A stretch of DNA of 64,000 nt from Devosia sp. (GCF_014860165.1 NZ_JACZKG010000072.1:1-64000), one strand, 5' to 3'; shown: positions 16,077 through 28,800, numbered from the stretch's first letter. A program made the numbers and translations. The notes: generated from the letters alone by a model not told the origin.

Positions 16077-17756
16077 CTACTTCCTCTTGCCGCCGGCCGC
16101 AGCAGCCTCGACCGTCAGTTCGAACCGCTCACCACCCTTGATGGTGACCGGCGTTTCGGTGACGGCATCGCCTACTGTGGCGGCGACGATGTAATCGCCA
16201 GCGGCCAGCGTGGTCTGGAAGCTGGGGCCATAACCGTAGTCGAACGACTGGCGGTTGCCTTCAAGGTTCTTGGACGCACTCAGGATTTCGACAAAGTTGT
16301 CGCCCGGCGTGGTGACGGCCAGGATACCGGCATCCATGACGATGGGCACATCGACCCGCTCGCCCGTCTCGACCGAGAACGGCACTTCGCCCTTCGCGCC
16401 GCCCAGCTTGTAGGTCGCAACATAGTCGCCCTCGGCCAGATCGAAGCTGATGTCGCCGCCATAGGTATAGGCAACCGATTTGCGCTCACCCTCGAGATTT
16501 GCCTTGGCCTCGACAACCTCGATGAAGATGTCGGCTTCAACCGGTGTCCCGGCGACATATTCGGAGACAATATGGGCCGTGCCCGAGCCGACGATGACGT
16601 CTTCGTCAATGGTGTCGCCTGCCTTGGCATCGTAGCTGCGCGTGACCTTGGCTTCGCCGATCGACACATCAACCTCGAGCGCGCCTGCCGGCACCACCAG
16701 ATCGACTTCACCATAGCTGGTGGTGACATATTCGCCGCCATTTCGGATTTCGACCGTGGCATCGTCATCCACCGCGGCACCCTCGCTGGGTAGCGGACGC
16801 AGCTTGAGATAGACGCCATCGAGCACGAAATGCGGCTCGGCCACCTTGCCGGCCTCGATGGTGACCGGCTGCTCCGAGCTGGCATAGCCCATGGTGGCGG
16901 TCATGATGTAGTCGCCGGGCTCCAGGGAACCCTCGAAGTCCGAATTGTAGTCGGTGCCGACCCATTCGCCCTTGCCGCCATCGGCGGCAACAGTGTGCCA
17001 CTCCCAGACCAGGTCGGCACCCTCATTGGCGAGATCGGGACCGCCTTCGGACAGCGACGCCGTCGGCTTGTAGTTGTATTCAGCGACGGGCTCGGGTTCA
17101 GGCTCGGGCGCCGGTTCCGGTTCGGCCTGCACCACCTGCGCCACGGTGGTGGTGAGCGCCTCGACCAGCGCCTCGCCATCATTGGCCGACAGATATTTGC
17201 CGCCGGTATTCTCGGCGAGGCAGGCGACCTGCTGACCCTCTTCATCCGAAAGGCCGAAGCCCAGGACATGGGTTGTGAAATCGATGCCCTGGGATTCGAG
17301 TTCCGAAGCCAGGGCGCAGGGATCGACCTCGCAGGTTTCCAGGCCATCGGTGATCAGGATGACGGTCGCCTTCTGCTCGGTGAAGCGCAGGTCTTCGGCG
17401 GCGAGCCGCACAGCGTCGGAAATCGGCGTCATGCCCTTGGGATTGATCTCGTCGGCAGCCGCGGCAATGGCCGCGCCCGTGTCCAGGGCCGGCTCGATCA
17501 GCATTTCGATATCGTCGCAATTGCCCTTCTCGCGATGACCATAGGTCATGAAGCCGAGCTCAAGATCCCCCGGCAAGGTCGCGAGGACCTCGTGCAGCGT
17601 CTCGCGGGCGATGGTGATGCGGGCCTTGCCCTCGATCTGCGCCCACATGGACCCCGATCCATCCAGCACGATGATGGCGCGCTCCGCAGCCAGTGCCGGC
17701 ATTGCCAGGCCGAGCGCCGCCACGGCGCCCAGCAAGAAATTTCGAACGATCCTCAT
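16077..17756 (-). CDS. Exported von Willebrand factor A domain protein with Ig-like repeats
   Basis: A 559-residue protein with a signal peptide (residues 1-24). The VWA domain (about 25-215) has an intact metal-ion adhesion site: DGSGSM near residue 32, the threonine in GMTPISD, and the aspartate in LITDGLETC. After a short Glu/Pro-rich linker come repeated modules of about 90 residues, each holding a turn of the type L-x-x-GDY followed by a short 'PVTIEAG'-like strand, suggesting carboxypeptidase-regulatory or Ig-like folds. Alphaproteobacterial VWA proteins of this kind are periplasmic and poorly characterised. The ligand is unknown. Confidence 0.83.
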   Translation of the reverse strand: MRIVRNFLLGAVAALGLAMPALAAERAIIVLDGSGSMWAQIEGKARITIARETLHEVLATLPGDLELGFMTYGHREKGNCDDIEMLIEPALDTGAAIAAAADEINPKGMTPISDAVRLAAEDLRFTEQKATVILITDGLETCEVDPCALASELESQGIDFTTHVLGFGLSDEEGQQVACLAENTGGKYLSANDGEALVEALTTTVAQVVQAEPEPAPEPEPEPVAEYNYKPTASLSEGGPDLANEGADLVWEWHTVAADGGKGEWVGTDYNSDFEGSLEPGDYIMTATMGYASSEQPVTIEAGKVAEPHFVLDGVYLKLRPLPSEGAAVDDDATVEIRNGGEYVTTSYGEVDLVVPAGALEVDVSIGEAKVTRSYDAKAGDTIDEDVIVGSGTAHIVSEYVAGTPVEADIFIEVVEAKANLEGERKSVAYTYGGDISFDLAEGDYVATYKLGGAKGEVPFSVETGERVDVPIVMDAGILAVTTPGDNFVEILSASKNLEGNRQSFDYGYGPSFQTTLAAGDYIVAATVGDAVTETPVTIKGGERFELTVEAAAAGGKRK

Positions 17757-17991
17757 AGGTAGCCCTCCATCGCCCGCAGTCCCGGTTATCGGCAACTGCC
17801 CAAACAGCGCGCGCAATTCAGATCATGGCTCAGATGACGCAGGAATGAACGCCTCATTCAGACAATAGCGCAAGTCGCCATCCGGCCAATGCGGTTCGAG
17901 CAAGTCTTTCCATTCCTGACGACATGGCGAAGACTTCGGGCTTTACCGGCGGCCCCGAATGCTGTCGTCTGGCACAAGGGGAGAACGGCTT

Positions 17992-20307
17992 GTGATTCAG
18001 GGCTATCGCACCGGCCTGACGGTGGCACTCATCGCAGTCCTGATCGGCATCGCGGCTATTGGCGGTTTTGCGTCGCAGGACCGTCTGTTGCAGGACGCCC
18101 GGTTCGGCCTGTCGGGCCTCACCCCGACCGGCCAGACCGTGCTCGTCGAAATCGACAGCCGCAGCATCGCCGAGATCGGCGTCTGGCCGTGGCCAAGGCG
18201 GCTGCATGCGCAGGTGTTGGACCGACTTGTCGCCATGGGCGCGGCAGATGTTGCATTCGACATCGATTTTTCCAGCGCGAGCAATCCCGAGGATGATGCC
18301 CAGTTTACTGCGGCGCTGGAGCGCGCCGGAGGCTATACTTGGCTCGGCGCCTTTCAACAGCGCACCATCGCCGACGCGCGACTATCGCTGCCCCTGCCAC
18401 AGTTTCTGGCCCACGCATCGCCGGCAACGGTCAATGTGCTGCTCGACAGCCAGGGTCTCGTCAGCCAGTTTGTCACCGGCCTGCCTGTCGATGGCAGCGT
18501 CATCCCGTCATTCGCCACCGCGCTGTCGGGGCGACAACCGGCTTCGGGCGTGTTGGCGGTTGGCATCGACTATGGAATCGACGCTACCGCCATTTCGCGC
18601 TTTTCCTTCATCGACGTGTTGAACGGTCGGATCGACCCTGCCGCCCTGCAAGGCCGCGACGTTATTGTCGGCGCCACCGCGGTCGAACTGCGCGATCTCT
18701 TTCAAGCGCCGCGGTTCGGGATGATGCCGGGCCCGGTGGTCCAGGTCCTGGCAACCGAAACCCTCGCCCAGGATCGTGCCCTGCGGGATTTCGGCCTGGT
18801 CCCGTCGGCCGTGGGACTGGCACTGCTGGCCTTGGCCATGGCAGCCCTGCGGCGACGCTTGTCGATCTGGCAGCTTGGCGCATTCGGCCTTGTTGCCATG
18901 TTCGCCTGGGAGGGCATCGCCATCCTGGCCTATCTGCAATATGCGGCTGTGATCGAGACCGCGCTGTTTCTGTTCGGCGTACCCGTCCTCTACGTGTTCG
19001 AGCTGATCAGCGAGATGAGCTCGCTGATCAGCCAGCGCCGGCAGGCTCAGTTGCGCCTTGCCTATCTCGCTACCCATGATGCGGTTACCGGAACGCTGTC
19101 GCGCACGGGCCTGGTCGAAGCGCTGCCGGAACTGGGCAGCGCCGGGACCATAATACTGCTCCGGCTGCGGCGTCTCGATACTGTCCGCGGCACGCTGGGC
19201 AGCGAAGTATCGGACGCAGTGCTGGCCCATCTGGGCCGGCAGCTGGGCGACAACGCGCCGGGTGTCCTGGCCTATGTGGCCCAGGACACGTTCGCCATCT
19301 GCCATCCCGGCGCCTCTAGCCCCGAGGCCCTCGCCGCGTTGGAGAATGACATACTGTCCCGCGTTGCGCGGCTGCAGCGTGTCGGGCCCCATGTGATCAT
19401 GATCGACCTGCGGCTGGCAGTGGCCACAGGCGCCAACAGGGGAGACGATCTGCTGCGACAGGCGGAGATTGCCCTGCTCGGTGGCGACCCCATCAACCGT
19501 TTCGAGGCAGGCCAGGCCGAGGCTATCGAGCAGCGGCGGCGGCTGGATACCGAGCTGCACCAGGCCATCGGCCGACAGGAAATGCACCTCGTCTATCAGC
19601 CGCAGGTCGACCTTGCCTCGGGGCAAATGGTGGGTGCCGAAGCGCTGATGCGCTGGACGCACCCCCGGCATGGCCCCGTATCACCCACGCAATTCATCCC
19701 CCTCGCCGAAGAGACGGGCTATATCGCCGAACTGGGACGCTGGGCCCTGATGATGGCCTGCCGAGAATGCGCGGCCTGGCCGTCCCCCATCCGCGTCGCC
19801 GTCAATGTCTCGCCGGCCCAGTTGCGGCTCACCGATGTGCTGGGCGACGTGCGACACGCACTGGAGCTATCAGGACTGGCGCCCGAGCGGCTGGATGTCG
19901 AACTCACGGAAGGCACATTCGTCGAGGAACTGGCCGAGACTCAAGCTCTGATGAGTGAGCTGCGGAGAATGGGCGTCCAGGTCTCGCTCGACGACTTCGG
20001 CACCGGCTATTCGGCTCTGAGCTACCTGACCAGCCTGCCTCTGGACAAGATCAAGATCGACCAGAGTTTCGTCAAGCAGATCGGCCGACCGGCGGATGAT
20101 GCCCTGCTGCACGCCATCATCGACCTCTGCCGACGCCTGGACAAGAAGACGCTCGCCGAGGGGATCGAAACCGACGAACAGGCGCGGCAACTCGCGGCAT
20201 GGGGCTGCCAGATTGGCCAGGGCTACCTTTTCGGCAGACCTGCCGACGGGGCCCTGATCGGCCAGATGCTGATGCGTGGCGAACGCGTTGGAGCAGGCCG
20301 CGCATAG
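17992..20307 (+). CDS. CHASE2 sensor – degenerate GGDEF – EAL phosphodiesterase
   Basis: A 771-residue membrane signalling protein. An N-terminal hydrophobic segment leads into a periplasmic CHASE2 domain (about residues 30-260, including VLVEIDSRSIAEIGVWPWPR and AADVAFDIDFS). Three membrane spans follow (about 265-345). The GGDEF domain has lost its signature (AQDTF where GGDEF is expected, near residue 428). The EAL domain keeps EALMRW near residue 550, NVSPAQL, ELTEG, DDFGTGYS, KIDQSFV and EGIET, so c-di-GMP hydrolysis is likely. The GTG at 17992 is favoured by an AAGGGGAG Shine-Dalgarno; an ATG at 17959 is possible. Confidence 0.87.
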   Translation: MIQGYRTGLTVALIAVLIGIAAIGGFASQDRLLQDARFGLSGLTPTGQTVLVEIDSRSIAEIGVWPWPRRLHAQVLDRLVAMGAADVAFDIDFSSASNPEDDAQFTAALERAGGYTWLGAFQQRTIADARLSLPLPQFLAHASPATVNVLLDSQGLVSQFVTGLPVDGSVIPSFATALSGRQPASGVLAVGIDYGIDATAISRFSFIDVLNGRIDPAALQGRDVIVGATAVELRDLFQAPRFGMMPGPVVQVLATETLAQDRALRDFGLVPSAVGLALLALAMAALRRRLSIWQLGAFGLVAMFAWEGIAILAYLQYAAVIETALFLFGVPVLYVFELISEMSSLISQRRQAQLRLAYLATHDAVTGTLSRTGLVEALPELGSAGTIILLRLRRLDTVRGTLGSEVSDAVLAHLGRQLGDNAPGVLAYVAQDTFAICHPGASSPEALAALENDILSRVARLQRVGPHVIMIDLRLAVATGANRGDDLLRQAEIALLGGDPINRFEAGQAEAIEQRRRLDTELHQAIGRQEMHLVYQPQVDLASGQMVGAEALMRWTHPRHGPVSPTQFIPLAEETGYIAELGRWALMMACRECAAWPSPIRVAVNVSPAQLRLTDVLGDVRHALELSGLAPERLDVELTEGTFVEELAETQALMSELRRMGVQVSLDDFGTGYSALSYLTSLPLDKIKIDQSFVKQIGRPADDALLHAIIDLCRRLDKKTLAEGIETDEQARQLAAWGCQIGQGYLFGRPADGALIGQMLMRGERVGAGRA

Positions 20308-20380
20308 GGTCTGTGTGGCAGCCGGGCGACTTTAGGCGACCTGCTACCGACTGAATGGTCGCTGCGGGAGTTCAATGATC

Positions 20381-21283
20381 CTATTTCGATCCGTTGCCCT
20401 TACCCTGGCCGTTGTTGCCCTTGTTGCCGTTGTTGCCAGCATTGCCGTTGTTACCGCCACCATTGCCGTTGCCGCTGTTACCGGCATTGCCGCTGTTGCC
20501 GCTGTTGCCGCTGTTGCCGTGGTTACCGGCATTGCCGCTATTGCCGCCGTTGCCGTTGCTACCGCTGTTGCCGTTGCCGTTGCCGTTGCCGTTGTTATCG
20601 CCGCCGTTGCCATTGTTGCCCTGGCCGTGGTTGCCGTTGTTGCCCTGGCCTTGGTTACCTTGGCTACTATTGTCCTGGCCATCCGCGGCGGGCACAACCT
20701 GCCCATCCAGGGTGACCATGGGCGCGTGCGCGCCCCCGCCGGAAACATCGAGCACGATGTCGTTGCTGACGACAGCACTCTGGCCGGGCGCAATATCGGT
20801 GGCGACGCCATGGGTATAATCCTGCACCTGCACGAGCCCGCGCGCCACATCGACGCTGGACTGGCTATCGTCAGACCGAACGGTAAACCGCGTTCCCTTG
20901 ACGATGGCCGCCAGGAATGGCGTCTGGACGGAGAAATGCTGGATCTGCAGGCGCTCGGCCTCGACCGTGACGCTGCCATAGGCCTGCATGATTGTCGTCA
21001 TGCGCTCGCCCTGCTTATCGAAGATGCGGATCTCGGTCGCCCCGTCCAGTTCGATGGCCTCGGCCCCCCGCGTGAAGGTGACGCGGCTGCCTTCCGCCGA
21101 TCGGATGCGGCTGCTGTCACTGACGATGTCACCGCGTTGCAGTGGCATCCAGGCGCCATGGGTCATCACCAGGACCTCGCCGCGCAACCGGTCGACCATC
21201 CAGTCATCCGCCAGCGCGAATGCCGACAATCCAGTCCAGGCAAAAAGCGCCAGCGCCACCCGCAAGATACCAACTCGGCCCAT
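20381..21283 (-). CDS. FecR-domain protein with Asn/Gly-rich C-terminal tail
   Basis: A 300-residue exported protein. A signal peptide (residues 1-25) is followed by a FecR-like domain (RGEVLVMTHGAWMPLQRGDIVSDSSRIRSAEGSRVTFTRG and VQTPFLAAIVKGTRFTVRSDDSQSSVDVARGLVQVQD). The last roughly 100 residues are almost only Asn, Gly and Ser in short repeats. No sigma-factor or TonB-receptor gene is nearby, so this is not a canonical FecIR system. The start at 21283 is preferred because GGAGG lies 6 bases upstream, although an in-frame ATG exists at 21295. It is convergent with the CHASE2 gene. Confidence 0.83.
   Translation of the reverse strand: MGRVGILRVALALFAWTGLSAFALADDWMVDRLRGEVLVMTHGAWMPLQRGDIVSDSSRIRSAEGSRVTFTRGAEAIELDGATEIRIFDKQGERMTTIMQAYGSVTVEAERLQIQHFSVQTPFLAAIVKGTRFTVRSDDSQSSVDVARGLVQVQDYTHGVATDIAPGQSAVVSNDIVLDVSGGGAHAPMVTLDGQVVPAADGQDNSSQGNQGQGNNGNHGQGNNGNGGDNNGNGNGNGNSGSNGNGGNSGNAGNHGNSGNSGNSGNAGNSGNGNGGGNNGNAGNNGNKGNNGQGKGNGSK
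20384..20690. repeat. Coding low-complexity repeat (Asn/Gly codons)
   Basis: About 300 bases made of variants of a six-base unit reading GTTGCC or GTTGCCG on the plus strand encode the Asn/Gly tail of the FecR protein. Such a tract could change length by slippage or recombination. Confidence 0.85.
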
Positions 21284-21605
21284 TCGACCCTCCATTACTG
21301 ACCAGAATTGTTAGTCTGGCACTGTCTGCAGAGTGTTAATTGTGGCCGGCGCGGGGAAGCACTCTTTGGCAGTGGCTAATGCTTTGCTATCGACAAAGCT
21401 GCATTTGCGCTGCCGCGCAGAGCAACTTGGCGGCCCGTTTTCTGGTAAATCTCTCTGGGACCTCGAGAATCGTAATCGGACCGACGGAGCAGAGGCAGCT
21501 GCCGCGCGATAGCGCCGCAGGCGACGCGAAGCCCATCGACGGCGAGAGCGGCGCGCCTTAGGGTCGTGCCATTGCCTGACGCCCTCCTTCATTCCTGGAT
21601 TTGCC
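21284..21605. other. Divergent intergenic region without a convincing gene
   Basis: These 322 bases separate the FecR gene from the first EamA gene and must hold both promoters. A 73-codon open frame on the plus strand (21340-21561) has no ribosome site and atypical residues, so I do not call it. I see no strong hairpin or repeat. Confidence 0.5.
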
Positions 21606-22541
21606 ATGCCGATCGGCGTGATTTACGCACTTGTCGCCTATTCGGTCTATTCCTGCGGCGACGCCATCATCAAGGGCTTTGGCCAGGACCTCTCTGTGTT
21701 CGAGATTGGCTTCTTCGTCGCCGTCTTCGGCCTGATCCCCGCGGTCTTTGCCAAACCCAAAGATGAACGCTGGCGCGACAGCTTCAGGCAGCTCAAGCAT
21801 CCCGGCCTCGTGCATTTGCGCTCCTTGACGGGCGTGAGTTCCTCCATCCTGGTGACGGTGTCCTTCACCACCATACCCTTTGCCGAGACCTATTCCCTGG
21901 TCTTCATGATGCCGCTGTTCATCACGGTGATGTCCGTGCTCATCCTCAAGGAGCGCGTCGACGTCGTGCGCTGGTCCATGCTGGCCCTGGGCTTTGTCGG
22001 GGTAATGCTGGTGGTGCGGCCCGGTTTCCGGGAACTGGAATTCGGCCATCTGACCGCTCTGCTTTGCGCGGTCTTCGGGGCCTCGACCACCACCATACTG
22101 CGCGTCATCGCCCCCAGCGAGAAGCGCGTGAGCCTGATCGCCCTGCCCGCCCTCTACCTGATCATCGCCAACGCCGTACTAATGGCCCCCACCTTCGTCA
22201 TGCCCACCGCCCAGCAGTTTGGCCTGCTCGCCGCTTCGGGCAGCATGGTGGGCATGGGCCATATCCTGCTGATATCAGCGACGCGTAACGCTCCGGCCAG
22301 CCAGGTCGCGCCGATCCAGTATGTGCAGATTGTCTGGGCCATCGGCCTGGGTGCCTTCTTCTATTTCGAATATCCCGACCTGCTGGCCTATATCGGCCTG
22401 GGTGTGGTCGTGCTGTCCGGTCTGGTCAACGTCTTCATCGATGGCGCCCGCGCCCGCATTGCCGGGCGCTTCGCCGAGTATCGCGCCAGGCGGCCAGAGG
22501 CGCCGACCGATATCGCCGAGGTGCAGGGACCCGAAATTTAG
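21606..22541 (+). CDS. EamA-family (DMT superfamily) transporter, copy 1
   Basis: A 311-residue ten-helix transporter with two EamA halves: helices 1-5 from MPIGVIYALVAYSVYSCGDAIIK, and 6-10 from LEFGHLTALLCAVFGASTTTILR. The first half ends with MPLFITVMSVLILKERVDVVRWSMLALGFVGVMLVVRPG, the typical E-R-x-x-x-x-R-W turn. Family members export metabolites or amino-acid-like solutes; the substrate is unknown. A C-terminal cytoplasmic tail of about 35 residues (Arg-rich) is present. A second, similar gene follows after 90 bases, indicating tandem duplication. Confidence 0.87.
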   Translation: MPIGVIYALVAYSVYSCGDAIIKGFGQDLSVFEIGFFVAVFGLIPAVFAKPKDERWRDSFRQLKHPGLVHLRSLTGVSSSILVTVSFTTIPFAETYSLVFMMPLFITVMSVLILKERVDVVRWSMLALGFVGVMLVVRPGFRELEFGHLTALLCAVFGASTTTILRVIAPSEKRVSLIALPALYLIIANAVLMAPTFVMPTAQQFGLLAASGSMVGMGHILLISATRNAPASQVAPIQYVQIVWAIGLGAFFYFEYPDLLAYIGLGVVVLSGLVNVFIDGARARIAGRFAEYRARRPEAPTDIAEVQGPEI

Positions 22542-22631
22542 CACGAGGACCCGGCTGGCGCCGCCGACGGTCCTGCTTGTATGGTAGGCCTCGTTTCCTC
22601 CGAGTCTTCCTCATTTCTTCGGATATTTGCG

Positions 22632-23516
22632 ATGCCGGTCGGCGTCATTTTTGCCTTTCTGGCCTATGCCAGCTTTTCCGTCGCTGACGCGCTGATCAAG
22701 GTGACTGGACCGACCATGTCGGTCTTCGAGATCGCGTTCTTCACTACGAGCCTGTCGATCATCCCGGCGATGCTCACCAAGCGCGGCGAGCGCTGGCGCG
22801 ATCTCTACAAGCTGCGGCACCCCTGGCTGGTGCATCTGCGCTGCGCCACGGCAATCTCCGGCACGGCCTGCGTGATGTACGCCTTCACCCACATTCCCTT
22901 CGCCGATGTCTATGCCATCGGCTTCCTGACGCCGATCGTGGTGACCCTGCTGGGTGTGCTGGTGCTCAAGGAGCATGTGGCACTGCATCGCTGGCTGCTA
23001 TTGATCATCAGTTTCCTCGGCGTGGTGCTGGTCATCCGCCCCGGCGTGCGCGAGCTGCAACTCGGCCACCTGGCGATTTTCTGCAGCGTGTTTTTCGGCG
23101 GCATCACCACCATTATCCTGCGACATGTTGCGCCCAGGGAAAGACGGGTCAGCCTGGTCGGCCTGCAGGTGTTCTATTCGGCCCTCTTCAACGGGCTGAT
23201 GATGATTCCCACCTTTGTCGTTCCATCACCAGAGCAACTGGCGGTGTTTCTCGGCATTGGCCTGCTCGGCGGTACGGGCGGCCTGCTGCTGATCGCCGCG
23301 GCGCGACGGACGCCGGCCAACCTGGTGGCGCCGGTACAATATAGCCAGCTGATCTGGGCGATCGTCTTCGGAGCGCTGTTCTTCAGCGAATATCCCGACT
23401 ATGTGGCGGTCATCGGCCTCGTCATCGTGCTGGCGGCGGGCCTTGCCAATGTGCTGACCGAGAAGCTGAAAATCGTCTGGAAGCCGCGCATCTTCTTCTG
23501 GCGCACGGGGCTTTAG
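22632..23516 (+). CDS. EamA-family (DMT superfamily) transporter, copy 2
   Basis: A 294-residue paralogue of the preceding gene, with the matching start MPVGVIFAFLAYASFSVADALIKVTGP and matching loops (TPIVVTLLGVLVLKEHVALHRWLLLIISFLGVVLVIRPGVRELQLGHLAIFCSVFFGGITTIILR). Start 22632 is set by alignment to copy 1. The sequences have diverged through most loops, so the duplication is not recent and the two may differ in substrate. A stem-loop shared with the convergent alaS gene follows. Confidence 0.87.
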   Translation: MPVGVIFAFLAYASFSVADALIKVTGPTMSVFEIAFFTTSLSIIPAMLTKRGERWRDLYKLRHPWLVHLRCATAISGTACVMYAFTHIPFADVYAIGFLTPIVVTLLGVLVLKEHVALHRWLLLIISFLGVVLVIRPGVRELQLGHLAIFCSVFFGGITTIILRHVAPRERRVSLVGLQVFYSALFNGLMMIPTFVVPSPEQLAVFLGIGLLGGTGGLLLIAAARRTPANLVAPVQYSQLIWAIVFGALFFSEYPDYVAVIGLVIVLAAGLANVLTEKLKIVWKPRIFFWRTGL

Positions 23517-23540
23517 GGCGACACTAGCCCAGAAATGGAA

Positions 23541-23560
23541 ATCCCCGCTTTCGCGGGGAT
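23541..23560. terminator. Hairpin between convergent EamA and alaS genes
   Basis: An 8-bp perfect stem ATCCCCGC / GCGGGGAT has a four-base loop. The minus-strand tail (TTCCATTTCT) is moderately T-rich, so it most likely serves alaS and possibly both genes. Confidence 0.6.
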
Positions 23561-23581
23561 CGCCTTCTATTACCGGGGGGC

Positions 23582-26227
<2,646 letters not shown>

Positions 26228-26409
26228 CGGAAGGCTTTCATTCGGGAATTGGCGCCGGAGCGCCGCAGACGTTTGGCAGGCTTTCTATCGTGCAGTTTGC
26301 CGCGCTGTCCAGCATTGCGGCAGGGCAAGGGCGGATGGCGTCCGGCAGACAAAGAAAAGGAGGCACCGCCTGCGCGATGCCTCCGAAATCCCTGCATGGG
26401 AAGAATGAC

Positions 26410-27486
<1,077 letters not shown>

Positions 27487-27569
27487 CTAGACTCTCCTTA
27501 TTCCACGCTCTGGGAGGCCGCGCAACGCGCCGACACCTGATGTGGCCATGCATTGAATGTGCGCTATTT

Positions 27570-27596
27570 GTTCTCATCTTGTTCCGGAACTGTCAA
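27570..27596 (-). promoter_or_regulatory. recA promoter with LexA (SOS) box
   Basis: GTTC, seven bases, GTTC (27570-27584) matches the alphaproteobacterial LexA consensus exactly in both half-sites. On the minus strand a TTGACA hexamer (27596-27591) lies just upstream, so bound LexA would cover the spacer and -10 region. Confidence 0.85.
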
Positions 27597-27777
27597 GGTA
27601 CAAAGTGAGAACATCAACGCTATGGAGGGAGAATTGCCGACGTCCCTGACAGAGGGTGTCAGCAGTGACGTCGGTTGGCCCGGTCAAATAAGTATGATTT
27701 TTTGACTTGCCTCGCCGAACCATGTTGCGCTTTATGCCTGCAACCGGGCTCCAGGGCCCAGCGAAGGAGCCGTGCAC

Positions 27778-28773
27778 ATGAACCTGATTCAGTTTTTTGA
27801 CCTTAACGGCGAGCGCGCAGTCGCGGCCGTCAACAATGGCACGGCCCACGTCGTTAATGGCGCGACCAGCGTCTACGCCCTTGCGATCGAAGCGCTGTCC
27901 CGCCAGGGAGGGCTCGCTGCACTGGTCGCGCAGAAGGGACTCGGCGACACGGTGGATCGCGCCGCAATCCTGGCCGAGGGCCGCATGCTGGCGCCGGTCG
28001 ATCATCCCGATCCGGCCCATCTCTACGTCACGGGCACGGGCCTGACCCATCTCGGCTCGGCCGCGACGCGCGACGCCATGCACACCGCCAATAGCGGCGC
28101 GACCGAGACGGGCCTCACCGACACCATGAAGATGTTCCGCATGGGCCTCGAGGGCGGCAAGCCGGCCGACGGGCTCAAGGGCGTGCAGCCGGAATGGTTC
28201 TACAAGGGCAACGGCTATTCGGTCGTCAATCCGGGCCACCCGATCCCCTCCCCGGGCTTCGCGCTCGACGCGGGGGAGGAGCCCGAGATTGCCGGCATCT
28301 ATATTATCGACCAGAACGGCCAGCCGCGCCGGCTCGGCTTCACCCTGGCCAATGAGTTTTCCGACCACGTGACCGAGCGGGTCAACTATCTCTACCTCGC
28401 CCATTCCAAGCTGCGGGCCTGCGCCTTCGGTCCCGAGCTGCGCATCGGCGACCTGCCCGCCCATATCGAGGGCAAATCGCGCATCTGGCGGGATGGCAAG
28501 GTGTTGTGGGAAAAGCCCTTCCTGTCGGGTGAGGACAATATGAGCCACACCATCGCCAACCTCGAATATCACCACTTCAAATACGACCTGTTCCGCCACC
28601 CCGGCGACGTGCATGTGCATATGTTCGGCACGGCGACCCTGAGCTTTGCCGACGGCATCAAGACCCAGCCCGACGACATCTTCGAGATCGAGGAAGCCCA
28701 GTTCGGCGCGCCGCTGCGCAACCCGGTCCGGACGGAAGTCGAGCATCCGGTGATCGTCGGCAACGTCTATTGA
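27778..28773 (+). CDS. GguC/AraD1-family protein (fumarylacetoacetate hydrolase-like)
   Basis: A 331-residue protein resembling the GguC/AraD1 group of the fumarylacetoacetate hydrolase superfamily. Relevant segments are LYVTGTGLTHLGSAATRDAMH near residue 83, PEWFYKGNGYSVVNPGHPI near 138, and the acidic metal site EEPEIAGIY near 162. A C-terminal PGDVHVHMFGTATLSFADGIKTQPDDIFEIE closes the fold. GguC genes accompany sugar ABC transporters in Agrobacterium, and AraD1 members dehydrate 2-keto-3-deoxy sugar acids; the exact reaction is not assignable. The ATG at 27778 has AAGGAG about 10 bases upstream. An aldo-keto reductase gene follows. Confidence 0.82.
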   Translation: MNLIQFFDLNGERAVAAVNNGTAHVVNGATSVYALAIEALSRQGGLAALVAQKGLGDTVDRAAILAEGRMLAPVDHPDPAHLYVTGTGLTHLGSAATRDAMHTANSGATETGLTDTMKMFRMGLEGGKPADGLKGVQPEWFYKGNGYSVVNPGHPIPSPGFALDAGEEPEIAGIYIIDQNGQPRRLGFTLANEFSDHVTERVNYLYLAHSKLRACAFGPELRIGDLPAHIEGKSRIWRDGKVLWEKPFLSGEDNMSHTIANLEYHHFKYDLFRHPGDVHVHMFGTATLSFADGIKTQPDDIFEIEEAQFGAPLRNPVRTEVEHPVIVGNVY

Positions 28774-28800
28774 GCTTGAAGCCGGGCAACTAACATGTCA

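Noticed and set aside
20381-20690. CRISPR-like repetition
   Set aside because: The units are six bases, in frame and coding for Asn/Gly; there are no spacers or cas genes.
20381-21283. Canonical FecR-FecI iron-citrate signalling
   Set aside because: No ECF sigma factor or TonB-dependent receptor gene is adjacent, and the tail is unlike that of FecR.
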